Below, in pieces: positions 9,649-19,720 of a DNA stretch of 64,000 nucleotides (the stretch's first letter is position 1; each line of letters opens with the position of its first letter). This DNA is from Rhodococcus sp. 06-462-5. Lineage in GTDB: Bacteria; Actinomycetota; Actinomycetes; Mycobacteriales; Mycobacteriaceae. The notes beneath the pieces are model-generated. The model was not told the origin of the DNA. It saw only the letters and a list, made by a program, of their open reading frames with translations, and made no database searches. The DNA is taken from positions 434,001-498,000 of the forward strand of contig NZ_NOYD01000013.1 of NCBI RefSeq assembly GCF_002258315.1, given 5' to 3'. The translations under genes and the position numbers were made by a program.

Positions 9649-10452
9649 GTGAGCCTGCCCAAGCCCAGCCCAGATGCCCGCGCCGTCGTCACCGGAGCCT
9701 CCTCCGGAATCGGTGAAGCCCTGGCCACCGAACTCGCCGCCCGCGGATATTCGCTGATCGTGGTGGCCCGACGCGGCGAACTGCTCGAGGCGTTGGCTGC
9801 GAAGCTGACGGCCGAGCACGGCGTTGCCGTCGAGGTTCGTCAGTCGGATCTGTCGAATCGTGAGCAGCGACAGGAGCTGGTCACCGAGCTCTCCGAGCGC
9901 GAGATCTCCATCCTGTGCAACAACGCAGGTATTGCGACGTTCGGGCCGGTGGCCGGTCTCGATCCGGCGTACGAGCGAGACCAGGTCGAGCTCAATGCCG
10001 TTGCGGTACACGACCTCACACTGGCGGTCATGCCAGGCATGATCGGCCGAGGATCAGGCGGCATTCTCATCACCGGTTCGGCGGCAGGCAACATGGCCAT
10101 CCCCAACAACGCGACGTACGCCGCGACCAAGGCCTTCGTCAACACGTTCTCCGAATCGCTTCGCGGTGAGCTCGCGGGCACCGGTGTCAACGTCACCCTG
10201 CTCGCTCCCGGCCCGGTCCGCACCGAGACACCCGATCCCGCCGAGGCCTCGATCGTCGACAAGATGGTTCCCGACTTTCTGTGGATCGACAGCGCCTACA
10301 CCGCGAAGCTGTCCCTCGACGGCCTGGAGAAGAACAAGATGCGCGTCGTACCGGGCCTGCTGAGCAAAGGTATGTCGGTCGCCGGGCAGTACAGCCCGCG
10401 CAGCATCTCCGCACCGATCATCGGCAGCTTCTACAAGAAGCTCGGCGGCTAG
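9649..10452 (+). CDS. cmrA: Short-chain dehydrogenase, mycolate reductase CmrA
   Basis: The 267-residue SDR has the cofactor motif TGASSGIG, the NNAG motif, a catalytic Ser in ITGSAAG and YAATK. By motif alone it is a generic SDR. The identification rests on conserved gene order with M. tuberculosis, where Rv2509 (CmrA, which reduces the beta-keto precursor to mature mycolic acid) sits next to Rv2510c and orn exactly as here. It acts in the cytoplasm at the last step of mycolate synthesis, which supports a mycolic-acid-containing host. It starts with GTG; its stop overlaps that of the convergent ATPase gene. Confidence 0.85.
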   Translation: MSLPKPSPDARAVVTGASSGIGEALATELAARGYSLIVVARRGELLEALAAKLTAEHGVAVEVRQSDLSNREQRQELVTELSEREISILCNNAGIATFGPVAGLDPAYERDQVELNAVAVHDLTLAVMPGMIGRGSGGILITGSAAGNMAIPNNATYAATKAFVNTFSESLRGELAGTGVNVTLLAPGPVRTETPDPAEASIVDKMVPDFLWIDSAYTAKLSLDGLEKNKMRVVPGLLSKGMSVAGQYSPRSISAPIIGSFYKKLGG

Positions 10453-12173
10453 CGCCGGCGTCGTCGTCCGGTTCCGAAGATACTGCGCGATATTTCCCGC
10501 CCGGCAGCCGAGGCGGCCGATCGCAGGAAGCTCTTGACCGCCGGGTTGCCCATGATGCGCTCCGCAGCCGACGGGCCCTCCGGCTCGCTCGGAGGTAGGT
10601 CGGGCAGATCGGCAGGCAGCGGCGGGATGTCGAACTTCTCGGCGGGAGCGGGCACGTTCGCCACACGCGCGTTCATCCGCTCGTAAGCCGATTCGCGATC
10701 GATCGTCTCGCGGTACTTCGCGGACAGTGTGCTCGACGACGCGGCCGCCGCGATGGCGTCGTTGCCGATGGTGTCCATCAACGAGCGCGGCGGGCGAATC
10801 TTGGTCCAGGCCACGGGCGTCGGGGCACCCTTCTCCGAGAGCACCGTCACGATGGCCTCGCCGGTACCCAACGACGTCAGTGCCTTCTCGAGGTCGTACG
10901 CGTCGGTCTTGGGATACGTGCGCACCGTCTTGTTCAACGCCTTCTGGTCATCGGGCGTGAACGCGCGAAGGGCATGCTGAATTCTCGCGCCCAACTGAGA
11001 GAGAACATCGTTGGGGACGTCGGTGGGCAACTGCGTGCAGAAGAAGACGCCGACGCCCTTCGAGCGAATGAGCTTGACGGTCTGCTCCACCTGCTGCAGA
11101 AATGCCTTGGACGCATCGGCGAACAGCAGGTGCGCCTCGTCGAAGATGAAGACCAGCTTGGGTTTGTCGACATCGCCCACCTCGGGCAGCGTCTGAAACA
11201 GGTCCGCCAGCACCCACATCAGAAAGGTGGAGAACATCACCGGCCGTGATGCCTGCGCTCCGAGCTCGAACAGCGTGATGACGCCTCGGCCGTCCGGCCC
11301 GACGCGAAGGAGGTCCTCGGTCTCGAGCTCGGGCTCGCCGAAGAAGGTGTCGCCGCCGTCTGCTTCGAGATTGACCAGTGCGCGCAGAATGACGCCTGCG
11401 GTCGCCGAGGAGACTCCGCCGATGCCTTTGAGGTCGGCCTTGCCCTCGTCACTGGTCAGGTGCATGATCACCGATCGCAGGTCCTTGAGGTCGAGCAGCG
11501 CGAGACCCTGGGAGTCGGCCCAGTGGAAGATCAAGCCGAGGGTGGATTCCTGAGTGTTGTTCAGCCCCAACACTTTGCTCAGCAGAATCGGCCCGAACGC
11601 AGTGATGGTGGCGCGGACCGGCACTCCGATTCCTTCGGTGCCGAGGGAGAGAAACTCCACCGGATGGCCGGCCGGGGCCCAGTCCGGGATCCCGGTATCG
11701 GCGGCGCGGCTGCGAATCTTCTCGTTGTCCTCACCGGGCCTCGACAGGCCCGACAGGTCGCCTTTGACGTCGGCCATGACCACGGGAACGCCTGCGGCGC
11801 AAAGCTGTTCGGCGATGCCCTGCAGGGTCTTCGTCTTTCCGGTTCCGGTGGCCCCGGCCACGAGACCGTGTCTGTTCAACGTGGCCAACGGAATTCGGAT
11901 GCGCGCAGACGGATCGGTGACGCCGTCCAGCACCACGGTTCCCAATTCCAATGCGGCACCCTCCGACGCGTATCCGGCGGCGATCTCGGCAGCCTTACCG
12001 GTCGAGCCCGAAGCAGTACCTGCTTCCGCTGCGAGCGCCTCGGCCTCGGCGGCGTCCGCTGCAGCCAGAGCTTCGGCCGCCACCCGTGCCGCTTCGACGG
12101 CGGCGGCTTTGGCAGCCTTCGCCTTCTCTGCCGGGCTGAGCGTGGGTTCCGGCTGCGTCGGGTCGACTGTCAT
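10449..12173 (-). CDS. HerA-like P-loop ATPase (DUF853 family, Rv2510c-like)
   Basis: This 574-residue ATPase has an Ala-rich N-terminal segment (about 10-60), Walker A GATGTGKT at about 100 and Walker B FIFDEAHLLF at about 330. A basic RRRRR tail closes the protein. It belongs to the HerA/FtsK-type DUF853 proteins, whose cellular role is not settled. The start ATG has GGAGGA upstream; a longer in-frame extension lacks coding character. The gene is conserved between cmrA and orn in mycobacteria, so it is backbone rather than acquired. Confidence 0.85.
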   Translation of the reverse strand: MTVDPTQPEPTLSPAEKAKAAKAAAVEAARVAAEALAAADAAEAEALAAEAGTASGSTGKAAEIAAGYASEGAALELGTVVLDGVTDPSARIRIPLATLNRHGLVAGATGTGKTKTLQGIAEQLCAAGVPVVMADVKGDLSGLSRPGEDNEKIRSRAADTGIPDWAPAGHPVEFLSLGTEGIGVPVRATITAFGPILLSKVLGLNNTQESTLGLIFHWADSQGLALLDLKDLRSVIMHLTSDEGKADLKGIGGVSSATAGVILRALVNLEADGGDTFFGEPELETEDLLRVGPDGRGVITLFELGAQASRPVMFSTFLMWVLADLFQTLPEVGDVDKPKLVFIFDEAHLLFADASKAFLQQVEQTVKLIRSKGVGVFFCTQLPTDVPNDVLSQLGARIQHALRAFTPDDQKALNKTVRTYPKTDAYDLEKALTSLGTGEAIVTVLSEKGAPTPVAWTKIRPPRSLMDTIGNDAIAAAASSSTLSAKYRETIDRESAYERMNARVANVPAPAEKFDIPPLPADLPDLPPSEPEGPSAAERIMGNPAVKSFLRSAASAAGREISRSIFGTGRRRRR

Positions 12174-12267
12174 GTCCGCGTCCTCCATGAACGTGTGCTG
12201 ATGCTGATCTGGCTCGATCGCCACCGCAAACCCTAGTGGCATCGCAGCTCGCACTAGTGTGGTGCGA

Positions 12268-12879
12268 GTGCAGGACAAACTCGTGTGGATCGATTGTGAA
12301 ATGACCGGCTTGGACCTGAGCAAGGACAAGCTGATCGAAATTGCGGCGCTCGTGACCGACAGTGAGCTCAACATCCTCGGGGAGGGTGTCGACATCGTCA
12401 TCCACGCCGACGACGACGCGTTGGCGAACATGCCTGCCGTCGTCACCGACATGCACGCCAAATCGGGCCTGACCGACGAGGTGCGCGCGTCGACGGTGAC
12501 ACTGGAGGAAGCCGAGCAGCGTGTACTGGCGTACATAAAGGAGCACGTCCCGGTGGCCGGGACCGTTCCGCTCGCGGGAAACTCGATCGCGACCGATCGC
12601 GGATTCATCTCCCGCGACATGACCGCGCTCGATACTTACCTCCACTACCGCATGATCGACGTGAGCTCGATCAAGGAACTCTCCCGCCGGTGGTACCCAC
12701 GGATCTACTACGGACAGCCTGCCAAGGGCCTTGCCCACCGGGCCCTTGCGGACATCAAGGAGTCGATCAAGGAGCTGCAGTACTACCGCCGTACGGCATT
12801 CGTAGCGCAGCCTGGGCCCTCGACCAGCGATATCGCGGCAGTCGTTCAGGATCTCGACACGCAAGCAGGGGCGGATTAG
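12268..12879 (+). CDS. orn: Oligoribonuclease
   Basis: The roughly 203-residue DEDDh-type 3'-5' exoribonuclease degrades 2-5-nt RNA (including pGpG) to mononucleotides. Catalytic residues are visible in [11 protein letters not shown] (D and E), in SIATDRGF (D) and in HRALADI (H and D). I start at the GTG before [13 protein letters not shown], the position used in mycobacterial Orn; a GTG nine bases earlier is also possible. The start lies about 95 bp from the divergent ATPase gene. tRNA-His follows immediately downstream, as in M. tuberculosis. Confidence 0.93.
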   Translation: MQDKLVWIDCEMTGLDLSKDKLIEIAALVTDSELNILGEGVDIVIHADDDALANMPAVVTDMHAKSGLTDEVRASTVTLEEAEQRVLAYIKEHVPVAGTVPLAGNSIATDRGFISRDMTALDTYLHYRMIDVSSIKELSRRWYPRIYYGQPAKGLAHRALADIKESIKELQYYRRTAFVAQPGPSTSDIAAVVQDLDTQAGAD

Positions 12880-12955
12880 CAACCCGGGATTCAACCCGCT
12901 AGTATTGTCGACGCTGCTGATGGAGAGCCCGAAAGGGTTCTGCTGATGTGGACAT

Positions 12956-13032
12956 GGTGGGTGTAGTTCAGCTGGTAGAGCACCAGGTTGTGATCCTGGG
13001 TGTCGCGGGTTCGAGTCCCGTCACTCACCCCA
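12956..13032 (+). tRNA. tRNA-His (GTG), CCA encoded
   Basis: A full cloverleaf can be drawn: acceptor GTGGGTG with CACTCAC (one G-T pair), the anticodon arm CCAGG-TTGTGAT-CCTGG and the T-arm GCGGG-TTCGAGT-CCCGT. The extra G(-1) at 12956 opposite C73 is the histidine identity element. The 3' CCA is encoded at 13030-13032. Its position after orn matches mycobacterial gene order. Confidence 0.95.
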
Positions 13033-13041
13033 TACGAACAA

Positions 13042-13071
13042 GGCCGGTCTCCTCGTGAGACCGGCCTTTTT
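13042..13071 (+). terminator. Intrinsic terminator of tRNA-His
   Basis: The 10-bp stem GGCCGGTCTC / GAGACCGGCC is followed by five T, starting 10 bases after the tRNA. Confidence 0.9.
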
Positions 13072-13131
13072 CGTGCGCTCATTCGCCGCCCCTGAGGGCC
13101 ACCTCGTCACCCCAGCACCCACCCTGACCTC

Positions 13132-13346
13132 GAATTACGTTGTTGTAATTCAACTTTCAGGTTTCCTGTGGGGTTAATGTGACGTACGGTTACCAATGGC
13201 ACTTTTGGGGAAGAAAAGTACCAATGTGATTCATGTGTTTTTTGCTACGTGAGTTCAGCGTGCCCCGAAGCGTCACCGAACATGTTCTTACGTCCTGCGC
13301 GCACCCATCCGACGGTGCGCGGAGGACGCAGACGAGGAGGCTTTTC
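13132..13346 (+). promoter_or_regulatory. Structured leader/promoter region of the M23 endopeptidase gene
   Basis: The gap of about 275 bp before the peptidase gene is rich in symmetry. A perfect 7-bp inverted repeat GAATTAC-n6-GTAATTC lies at 13132-13151. A TGTGAC-n5-GTTACC pair at 13178-13194 resembles a CRP/GlxR- or MtrA-type half-site pair. A strong hairpin at 13292-13327 (8-bp stem CGCGCACC/GGTGCGCG extended by GTCC/GGAC) lies just before the GAGGAGG ribosome site. The region probably regulates a cell-wall hydrolase. I could not match it to a known riboswitch. Confidence 0.4.
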
Positions 13347-14108
13347 GTGGGTCGCAGAATGCACAGAGTCATAGCGGGTTCGATCTTGTCGGCAGCACTG
13401 TGCATCGGCACAACCGGCGTGCTCAGCCCGGCGGTGGCCACCGCTCAACCCACGATCGACCTCCCCCAGATCCCGATACCGCAGCCCGATGCGCAGCAAC
13501 GGGCCGCCATTCTCGCTGCCGTTCTGGACGCCACCGGCGTACTCATCAACCAGGTCGCCGCAATCGTCCTCGACAGCGACGTGCTCACGGCACCCGACGT
13601 AGCCGATGCACCGTCCACCGCGGACCTGCCCGAGATCGAACTACCGATCGCGCCCCCGACCGTGGGACTCGGCGGGGCGGTGCTCCCCATCGAGGCAGGC
13701 AAGTACCGCATCAGTTCGGGCTACGGCGGACGCAACAACCCCACCGGCAACGGATCGCAGTACCACCAGGGCGTCGACTTCGCTGCGGACAGCGGAACCC
13801 CCATCTACGCGGTGACCGGCGGAACCGTCGTTCAGGCCGGAGACGCAGGCGACGGCTACGGCAAGCTCGTCCGGGTCAAGAGTGGCAACACCGAAACCTA
13901 TTACGGCCATCAGTCCAGCATCGACGTCGCGGTCGGCGACGAGGTGGCGCCGGGCGACGTACTGGGCGCAGTCGGCAACACCGGAAATTCGACCGGACCG
14001 CACCTGCACTTCGAGGTACGCAACAACGGTTCGAGTATCGAACCGGTGGCATACCTGAAGACCCTGGGCATCGACCCCTCGCTGTACCAGACTCGCGACC
14101 GAAGCTGA
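13347..14108 (+). CDS. Secreted M23 (LytM) peptidoglycan endopeptidase
   Basis: The 253-residue exported protein has a basic N-terminus, a hydrophobic signal-peptide core (AGSILSAALCIGTTGVLS) and an AxA-type cleavage region (VATA). A Pro/Asp-rich linker follows, then a LytM domain at about 125-240. Zinc ligands are in HQGVD and HLHFEV, and a further His is in YYGHQ, so the enzyme is probably active on peptide cross-links. The start is a GTG six bases after GAGGAGG. It shares the region with an L,D-transpeptidase, so the two secreted enzymes may act together in wall remodelling. Confidence 0.88.
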   Translation: MGRRMHRVIAGSILSAALCIGTTGVLSPAVATAQPTIDLPQIPIPQPDAQQRAAILAAVLDATGVLINQVAAIVLDSDVLTAPDVADAPSTADLPEIELPIAPPTVGLGGAVLPIEAGKYRISSGYGGRNNPTGNGSQYHQGVDFAADSGTPIYAVTGGTVVQAGDAGDGYGKLVRVKSGNTETYYGHQSSIDVAVGDEVAPGDVLGAVGNTGNSTGPHLHFEVRNNGSSIEPVAYLKTLGIDPSLYQTRDRS

Positions 14109-14127
14109 TCGGCCGGACCGCGTCAGG

Positions 14128-15321
14128 TCAGACCGTGGTGGCGTTCCCGGCTTTCCACTCGTCCCAGGGGACGTTCCAGTCACCGAGGCCGTCGGTACCC
14201 GACAGCGTTCCACCGACGGTGTTCTTCACGACGACGATGTCGCCGCGCTTGGTGTTGTCGTAGACCCATTTCGCGTTGGTGGGACTCAGGTTCAGGCACC
14301 CGTGCGAGGCATTGGAATAACCCTGCTGTCCCACCGACCACGGTGCGGAGTGGAAGAAGATGCCGCTGTAGGACATTCGCGTCGCCCAGTCGACCGGAGT
14401 GCGGTATCCGCTCGACGAATTCACCGGCACACCGTAGGTCGAGGAATCCATCACGAGATGCTCGAAGCGGTCGCCGATGATGTAGACGCCGTTGTCGGTG
14501 GGGGTGCTGTCCTTGCCCATCGACGTCGGCATGGTGATCACATCCTGGCCGTTGACGTTGAACGTCACCTGCTTGGTGTTGTCGTCGGCGGTGGCGATGA
14601 CGGCGTCACCGATCGTGAACGACGTCGTGGCGTTCTCCTGGCCGAAGATGTCGTCACCGAGATCGCGCCCGTACACGTTCACCGCCACGTCCACCTTCGT
14701 ACCCGGTGCCCAGTAGTTCTGCGGACGCCAGCGAACCTCGGAGTTGTTGACCCAGTAGAACGCGCCCTCGACGGCGGGCGTCGTGGTGACGGTGATGGCG
14801 TTCTGCGCGGCAACCTTGTCGGTGATCGGTTCGTCGAACTGAACCGCGACCGGCTGACCGATTCCGACGACTGCGCCCGGGTTCGGCAGAACGTAGGGCT
14901 TGGTGAAGTTGCCGGGTTGGCTGGTGGTGAAGCTCGATACGGTACTCGACGCTCCCCCGAGTCCGTACGCGTCGGCCTGGATGCGGTACTGACGGTCGTA
15001 GCCGAGCGGTTCGGTGTTGGTCCACGACAATCCGTCGGGCGAAATCGCACCCGAGACCGGCTCGCCCTCCGGGTTGAGCATCGTCACCGAGGACAATTTG
15101 CCGTCGGCGACCGAGACGGTCACCGGGTCCGCAGGCGAGAAGCCGACGGCACCGTCGAGGACGCTCGAGGTCAGCTTCGGCTTCATCAGCTCGGTCATCG
15201 GATTGGAATCGATCGGCACCGACGGTTCGGAGATGTCCGATGCAGAACTACATCCCGACAGGACTGCCACCGAAGCAACCACTCCCACCGCGGCGAGTAC
15301 GAATCCGCGATACACCCTCAT
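14128..15321 (-). CDS. L,D-transpeptidase lipoprotein (LdtMt2-like)
   Basis: The 397-residue lipoprotein has a signal sequence ending in the lipobox LSGC at about residue 23, two Ig-like domains (about 50-250) and a C-terminal YkuD catalytic domain. The active-site motif is HSAPW ... SHGCLNLS, with the Cys nucleophile. The tail KRGDIVVV...[13 protein letters not shown] is typical of mycobacterial LdtMt2 (Rv2518c), which sits at the equivalent place in M. tuberculosis. It makes 3-3 cross-links in peptidoglycan outside the membrane. The start is set at the ATG before the signal peptide; the 37 upstream in-frame residues look non-coding. Confidence 0.92.
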   Translation of the reverse strand: MRVYRGFVLAAVGVVASVAVLSGCSSASDISEPSVPIDSNPMTELMKPKLTSSVLDGAVGFSPADPVTVSVADGKLSSVTMLNPEGEPVSGAISPDGLSWTNTEPLGYDRQYRIQADAYGLGGASSTVSSFTTSQPGNFTKPYVLPNPGAVVGIGQPVAVQFDEPITDKVAAQNAITVTTTPAVEGAFYWVNNSEVRWRPQNYWAPGTKVDVAVNVYGRDLGDDIFGQENATTSFTIGDAVIATADDNTKQVTFNVNGQDVITMPTSMGKDSTPTDNGVYIIGDRFEHLVMDSSTYGVPVNSSSGYRTPVDWATRMSYSGIFFHSAPWSVGQQGYSNASHGCLNLSPTNAKWVYDNTKRGDIVVVKNTVGGTLSGTDGLGDWNVPWDEWKAGNATTV

Positions 15322-15583
15322 GAACCACACCACTTCCCACTTCGAGCCCGACCCGGACGATTGTGCCAGCGGAAAATCGGACACTCCACTCGACAGCCCG
15401 TTCGATGAGTAACGTTCGAGTACCAATCGCATACCAGGAAGTTCGTGTTACCTCCCGTCACGGTTCCTGCGAGCTCCTGTGCCCGCGCATCACCGCCCCG
15501 GGCCGGACACGGTGAGGACAACGTCATATCCGGCTAACTGACGTGTAATGACGGCGCACCCTGGGCCGGGCACTGTGGAATAC

Positions 15584-18500
15584 ATGGTCACCACGGTGAA
15601 GACACTCTGCGCGTACTGCGGCGTGGGATGCGGCATGGTGCTCGAGATCGGCGGCCCGTCCACGTCCTCCGATGCCGCTCCGACCAGGCCCGTCGTCACC
15701 AAATCGGTCGGCGACAAGTCTCACCCGGCCAACTTCGGCCGGCTGTGCACCAAGGGGACCACCACCGCGGACATGCTCGCCGGTCCCGGACGGCTCGAGA
15801 AGGCCCGGATTCGGCACCGCCGCGGCGAGCGCCCGGAGAGTATGGACACCGCGGCGGCGATCAACGACACCGCCCGACGGCTGCGAGCGATCATCGACGA
15901 ACACGGCCCCGATGCGCTCGCGCTGTACGTGTCGGGACAGATGTCGATCGAGGCCCAGTACCTGTCGAACAAATTGGCCAAGGGGTTCATCGGCACCAAC
16001 CAGATCGAATCCAATTCTCGACTGTGCATGGCGAGTGCGGGAACCGGATACAAACAATCGCTCGGTGCCGACGGCCCGCCTGGATCGTACGAGGACTTCG
16101 ACCACGCCGACGTGTTCTTCGTGATCGGCTCCAACATGGCCGACTGTCACCCCATTCTCTTCCTGCGGATGATGGACCGCGTCAAGGCAGGCGCGAAGCT
16201 GATCGTCGTCGACCCCCGTCGCACCGCCACCGCGGACAAGGCCCACTTGCATCTGCAACTCGAGCCGGGTTCGGACCTGGCGCTGCTCAACGGTCTGCTC
16301 GCGCTCATCGTGGAGAACGGCGACATCGACCCCGAGTTCATCGCAGAGTTCACCGACGGGTGGGACGCGATGCCGGAGTTCCTCGGTGACTACACCCCGG
16401 AGAAGGTCTGCACCGCAACCGGTCTCGACGAGCAAGACCTGCGGGCCGCCGCCGCGATGATCGGCGGCGCAGAGAACTGGATGAGCTGCTGGACGATGGG
16501 GCTGAACCAGTCGACGCACGGAACCTGGAACACCAATGCGCTGTGCAACCTCCATCTGGCGACCGGTGCCATCTGCAGGACCGGCAGCGGCCCGTTCTCA
16601 CTGACCGGTCAACCGAACGCCATGGGCGGACGAGAAATGGGATACATGGGCCCAGGGCTGCCGGGACAGCGAGCGGTGGTCAACGACGCCGACCGCGAAT
16701 TCGTCGAGGATCGATGGGGCGTTCCGCGTGGAACGCTGCGCACCGACGTCGGCGGCGGAACCATCGAGATGTTCTCCAAGCTCGCTGCCGGTGAGATCAA
16801 GGCCTGCTGGATCATCTGCACCAATCCGGTTGCCTCGGTGGCCAACAGAACGACGGTGATCGACGGTCTCGAGCGCGCCGAGTTGGTCATCACTCAGGAT
16901 GCGTTCGCCGATACCGAAACCAACGAGTACGCCGATGTGATGCTGCCCGCCGCGTTGTGGACGGAAGCACACGGAGTGATGGTCAATTCCGAACGCAACC
17001 TCACGCTGTTCCAACCGGCGCTCGAAGCACCTGGCGGTGCGCTGCCGGACTGGAAGATCATCGCCGACATGGCGTGCGCGCTGGGGTTCGCCGATGCCTT
17101 CACCTATGCGAGCGCCGAGGAGGTGTTCGAGGAGATCAAGCAGTTCTGGAATCCGAACACCGGCTACGACATTCGCGGAGTCACCTACGAACGCCTGCGC
17201 GAGAGTCCCATCCAGTGGCCGTGTCCGCCCGACGCGTCGACCACCCGGCACCCGATCCGCTACCTCAACGACGGGGTCAGTCAACGACAACGGGTGTCCG
17301 AGGACGGTGCGATCCCCGCATTGTCCTTCCCCACCCCGAGCGGTCGGGCTCAGTTCTTCGCCCGGCCCAGCATGGCGCCCGCGGAGATGCCCGACGACGA
17401 CTTCCCGTTTCTGCTCAACACCGGACGCCTGCCACACCAGTGGCACACCATGACCAAGACCGGCAAGGTCGCCAAACTGAACAAACTCGATTCCGGCCCG
17501 TTCGTCGAGGTGCATCCACTCGACGCCGATCGGCTCGGTGTGATCGACGGCGACAGCGTCGAGGTCGCGTCCCGCCGAGGCCGAGCCGTCCTCCCTGCCG
17601 TCGTCACCGATCGAGTGCTCCCGGGCAGCTGCTTCGCACCCTTCCATTGGAACGACGAGTTCGGTGAGTATCTCGCCATCAATGCCGTCACCAACGACGC
17701 CATCGATCCGTATTCTCAACAACCCGAGTTCAAGGCGTGCGCTGTCACGCTCACCAGAGTTGCTGCAGACCGATCACCCTCACCCGTGGACGACGAGCAT
17801 TCCCTCGATCCGGTCGATGCACTCGCCACGATCGTCGGCCGCCCTGCGCGCCCTTCGGAACCACTGACCACAATCGAGCAGCGTTACATTGCAGGACTTC
17901 TCGAAGGTCTGGGCAGTGAGGCGGGCCGCAGCGCCGCCGGAACGCCCACCCTGCCGTCGCAGACTCCCCTGTCCCCCGAGACCCACGCATGGCTCGACGG
18001 CGTTCTCGCAGGACTGTTCTCGCGTGGACCCGACACCGACGGTGCCATCTCCGGCGTATCGGCCGATACCGCTGATCCGGGCGGTCGCTCGGTGCTGCTG
18101 CTCTGGGCCTCCCAGACCGGCACCGCCGAGGAGTACGCCCAGTCCTGCCTGGCCCACCTGCGAGGAGCCGGTCTGACGATCGCCGAGCACTCGATGGATA
18201 CGTTCACCGTCGATCGTCTGCCCGCCGAGGCCGATGTGCTCATCGTCAGCAGTACCACCGGTGACGGCGAGGCACCCGACAACGGCGCGACGTTCTGGGA
18301 CAGCCTCGTCGCCGAGTCCGCGGCGAAGCTTCCGGGAATTCGTTATGCCGTACTCGCTTTCGGAGACTCGAGCTACGCGGACTTCTGCGGCCACGGACGC
18401 AGGATCGACGAGCGTCTCTCCGAGTTGGGTGGCCGGCGACTGCTCGAGCGCGTCGACTGCGAGCCCGACTACGAGAGCGAGGCGGCGGCGTGGCTCGATG

Positions 18501-19720
18501 CGGTGGTCGATCTGCTTCGGCGCGATGACGACACCACCACCACCGAGGGTGCACGGGTGGAGTCTGCGCGTACCGTTCCGCAGACCGGCGCGGAGCCGGA
18601 GCGGTACAGCAAGAAGTCACCGCTGGTGACGACTCTCGTACGCAATCGGGTACTGACCGCACGCGGATCGGTCAAGGATGTCCGCCAGTTCGGATTCCAT
18701 CTGCCCGACGGCACCCTCGAGTACGAGGTAGGCGATGCGCTCGGAGTGTGGCCGCGCAACAGCGATGCCTACGTCGACGAATGGCTCACGGCCACCGGAC
18801 TGGACAGCGATGCAGCCGTCGACCTCGCTGGATACGGCTCGATGTCGCTGCGCACGGCACTGAGCCGCCACCTCGAAATCGCACGTGCGACACCGGATCT
18901 GCTGAAGTTCGTCCATCGACGGACTGCGGACGACGATCTGGAGGCGATGCTGCATCCCGACAACAAGCACGCACTGTCCGACTGGATGTGGGGTCGTCAG
19001 TCGATCGACGTGCTTGCTGCACACCCCGTTCGCGCCTCGGTGGACGACTGGCTGGGAGTTCTGAAACCGTTGCAACCACGGCTGTACTCGATCTCGTCGA
19101 GTCCGAAGGAGAACCCCAACGAGGTACAGGTGACCGTCTCGGCGGTGCGGTACAACGTGCACGGAGTTCCGCGGCGTGGTGTGTGCTCGACCTACCTGGC
19201 CGACCATGCTTCGAACCACGATGTGGGGATCTTCGTGCAGAAGACCTCGCACTTCAAGCCGCCGGACGATCCCACCACCCCGATGATCATGGTGGGTCCG
19301 GGTACCGGAGTGGCACCGTTCCGCGCCTTCCTGCACGAGCGTCGCGCACTCGGGCACACGGGCCACAACTGGCTGTTCTTCGGTGAACAGCACGCCGACA
19401 CGGACTTCTACTATCGCGACGAACTGACGGCGATGCTGAGCGACGGTTCGCTGAACCGCCTGGACGTCGCTTTCTCGCGCGATCAGAAGGACAAGGTCTA
19501 CGTCCAGGATCGGATGCGCGAGCACGGGGCCGAGCTGTGGAACTGGATTCACCGCGGTGCCCACTTCTACGTGTGCGGCGATGCGTCCAGAATGGCCAAG
19601 GACGTCGACGCCGCACTGAAGGGCGTGGTGGCGCAACACGGCAAACTCGCTCCCAGCAGTGCCGAGGCCTACGTCAAAGCCCTTGCCGCAGAGAAGCGAT
19701 ACGTACGCGACGTCTACTGA
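15584..19720 (+). CDS. Assimilatory nitrate reductase fused to CysJ-like flavoreductase
   Basis: This single polypeptide of 1378 residues combines two enzymes. Residues 1-730 are a molybdenum bis-MGD oxidoreductase with the 4Fe-4S ligands CAYCGVGC and LCTKG, as in NasA/NarB nitrate reductases. A linker (730-830) holds two similar helices (YIAGLLEGL, WLDGVLAGL). Residues 832-980 are a flavodoxin domain (SQTGTAEEY). Residues 1010-1378 are an FAD/NADPH reductase (RLYSISSSP, GVCSTY, GPGTGVAPFR). This predicts a self-sufficient NADPH-nitrate reductase; another oxyanion substrate is possible. No nitrite reductase is nearby. I take the ATG at 15584; one at 15548 is alternative. Confidence 0.88.
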   Translation: MVTTVKTLCAYCGVGCGMVLEIGGPSTSSDAAPTRPVVTKSVGDKSHPANFGRLCTKGTTTADMLAGPGRLEKARIRHRRGERPESMDTAAAINDTARRLRAIIDEHGPDALALYVSGQMSIEAQYLSNKLAKGFIGTNQIESNSRLCMASAGTGYKQSLGADGPPGSYEDFDHADVFFVIGSNMADCHPILFLRMMDRVKAGAKLIVVDPRRTATADKAHLHLQLEPGSDLALLNGLLALIVENGDIDPEFIAEFTDGWDAMPEFLGDYTPEKVCTATGLDEQDLRAAAAMIGGAENWMSCWTMGLNQSTHGTWNTNALCNLHLATGAICRTGSGPFSLTGQPNAMGGREMGYMGPGLPGQRAVVNDADREFVEDRWGVPRGTLRTDVGGGTIEMFSKLAAGEIKACWIICTNPVASVANRTTVIDGLERAELVITQDAFADTETNEYADVMLPAALWTEAHGVMVNSERNLTLFQPALEAPGGALPDWKIIADMACALGFADAFTYASAEEVFEEIKQFWNPNTGYDIRGVTYERLRESPIQWPCPPDASTTRHPIRYLNDGVSQRQRVSEDGAIPALSFPTPSGRAQFFARPSMAPAEMPDDDFPFLLNTGRLPHQWHTMTKTGKVAKLNKLDSGPFVEVHPLDADRLGVIDGDSVEVASRRGRAVLPAVVTDRVLPGSCFAPFHWNDEFGEYLAINAVTNDAIDPYSQQPEFKACAVTLTRVAADRSPSPVDDEHSLDPVDALATIVGRPARPSEPLTTIEQRYIAGLLEGLGSEAGRSAAGTPTLPSQTPLSPETHAWLDGVLAGLFSRGPDTDGAISGVSADTADPGGRSVLLLWASQTGTAEEYAQSCLAHLRGAGLTIAEHSMDTFTVDRLPAEADVLIVSSTTGDGEAPDNGATFWDSLVAESAAKLPGIRYAVLAFGDSSYADFCGHGRRIDERLSELGGRRLLERVDCEPDYESEAAAWLDAVVDLLRRDDDTTTTEGARVESARTVPQTGAEPERYSKKSPLVTTLVRNRVLTARGSVKDVRQFGFHLPDGTLEYEVGDALGVWPRNSDAYVDEWLTATGLDSDAAVDLAGYGSMSLRTALSRHLEIARATPDLLKFVHRRTADDDLEAMLHPDNKHALSDWMWGRQSIDVLAAHPVRASVDDWLGVLKPLQPRLYSISSSPKENPNEVQVTVSAVRYNVHGVPRRGVCSTYLADHASNHDVGIFVQKTSHFKPPDDPTTPMIMVGPGTGVAPFRAFLHERRALGHTGHNWLFFGEQHADTDFYYRDELTAMLSDGSLNRLDVAFSRDQKDKVYVQDRMREHGAELWNWIHRGAHFYVCGDASRMAKDVDAALKGVVAQHGKLAPSSAEAYVKALAAEKRYVRDVY

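Noticed and set aside
13132-13346. c-di-AMP (ydaO-type) riboswitch upstream of the M23 gene
   Set aside because: The context is right, but I cannot match the conserved riboswitch core; kept only as a structured leader.
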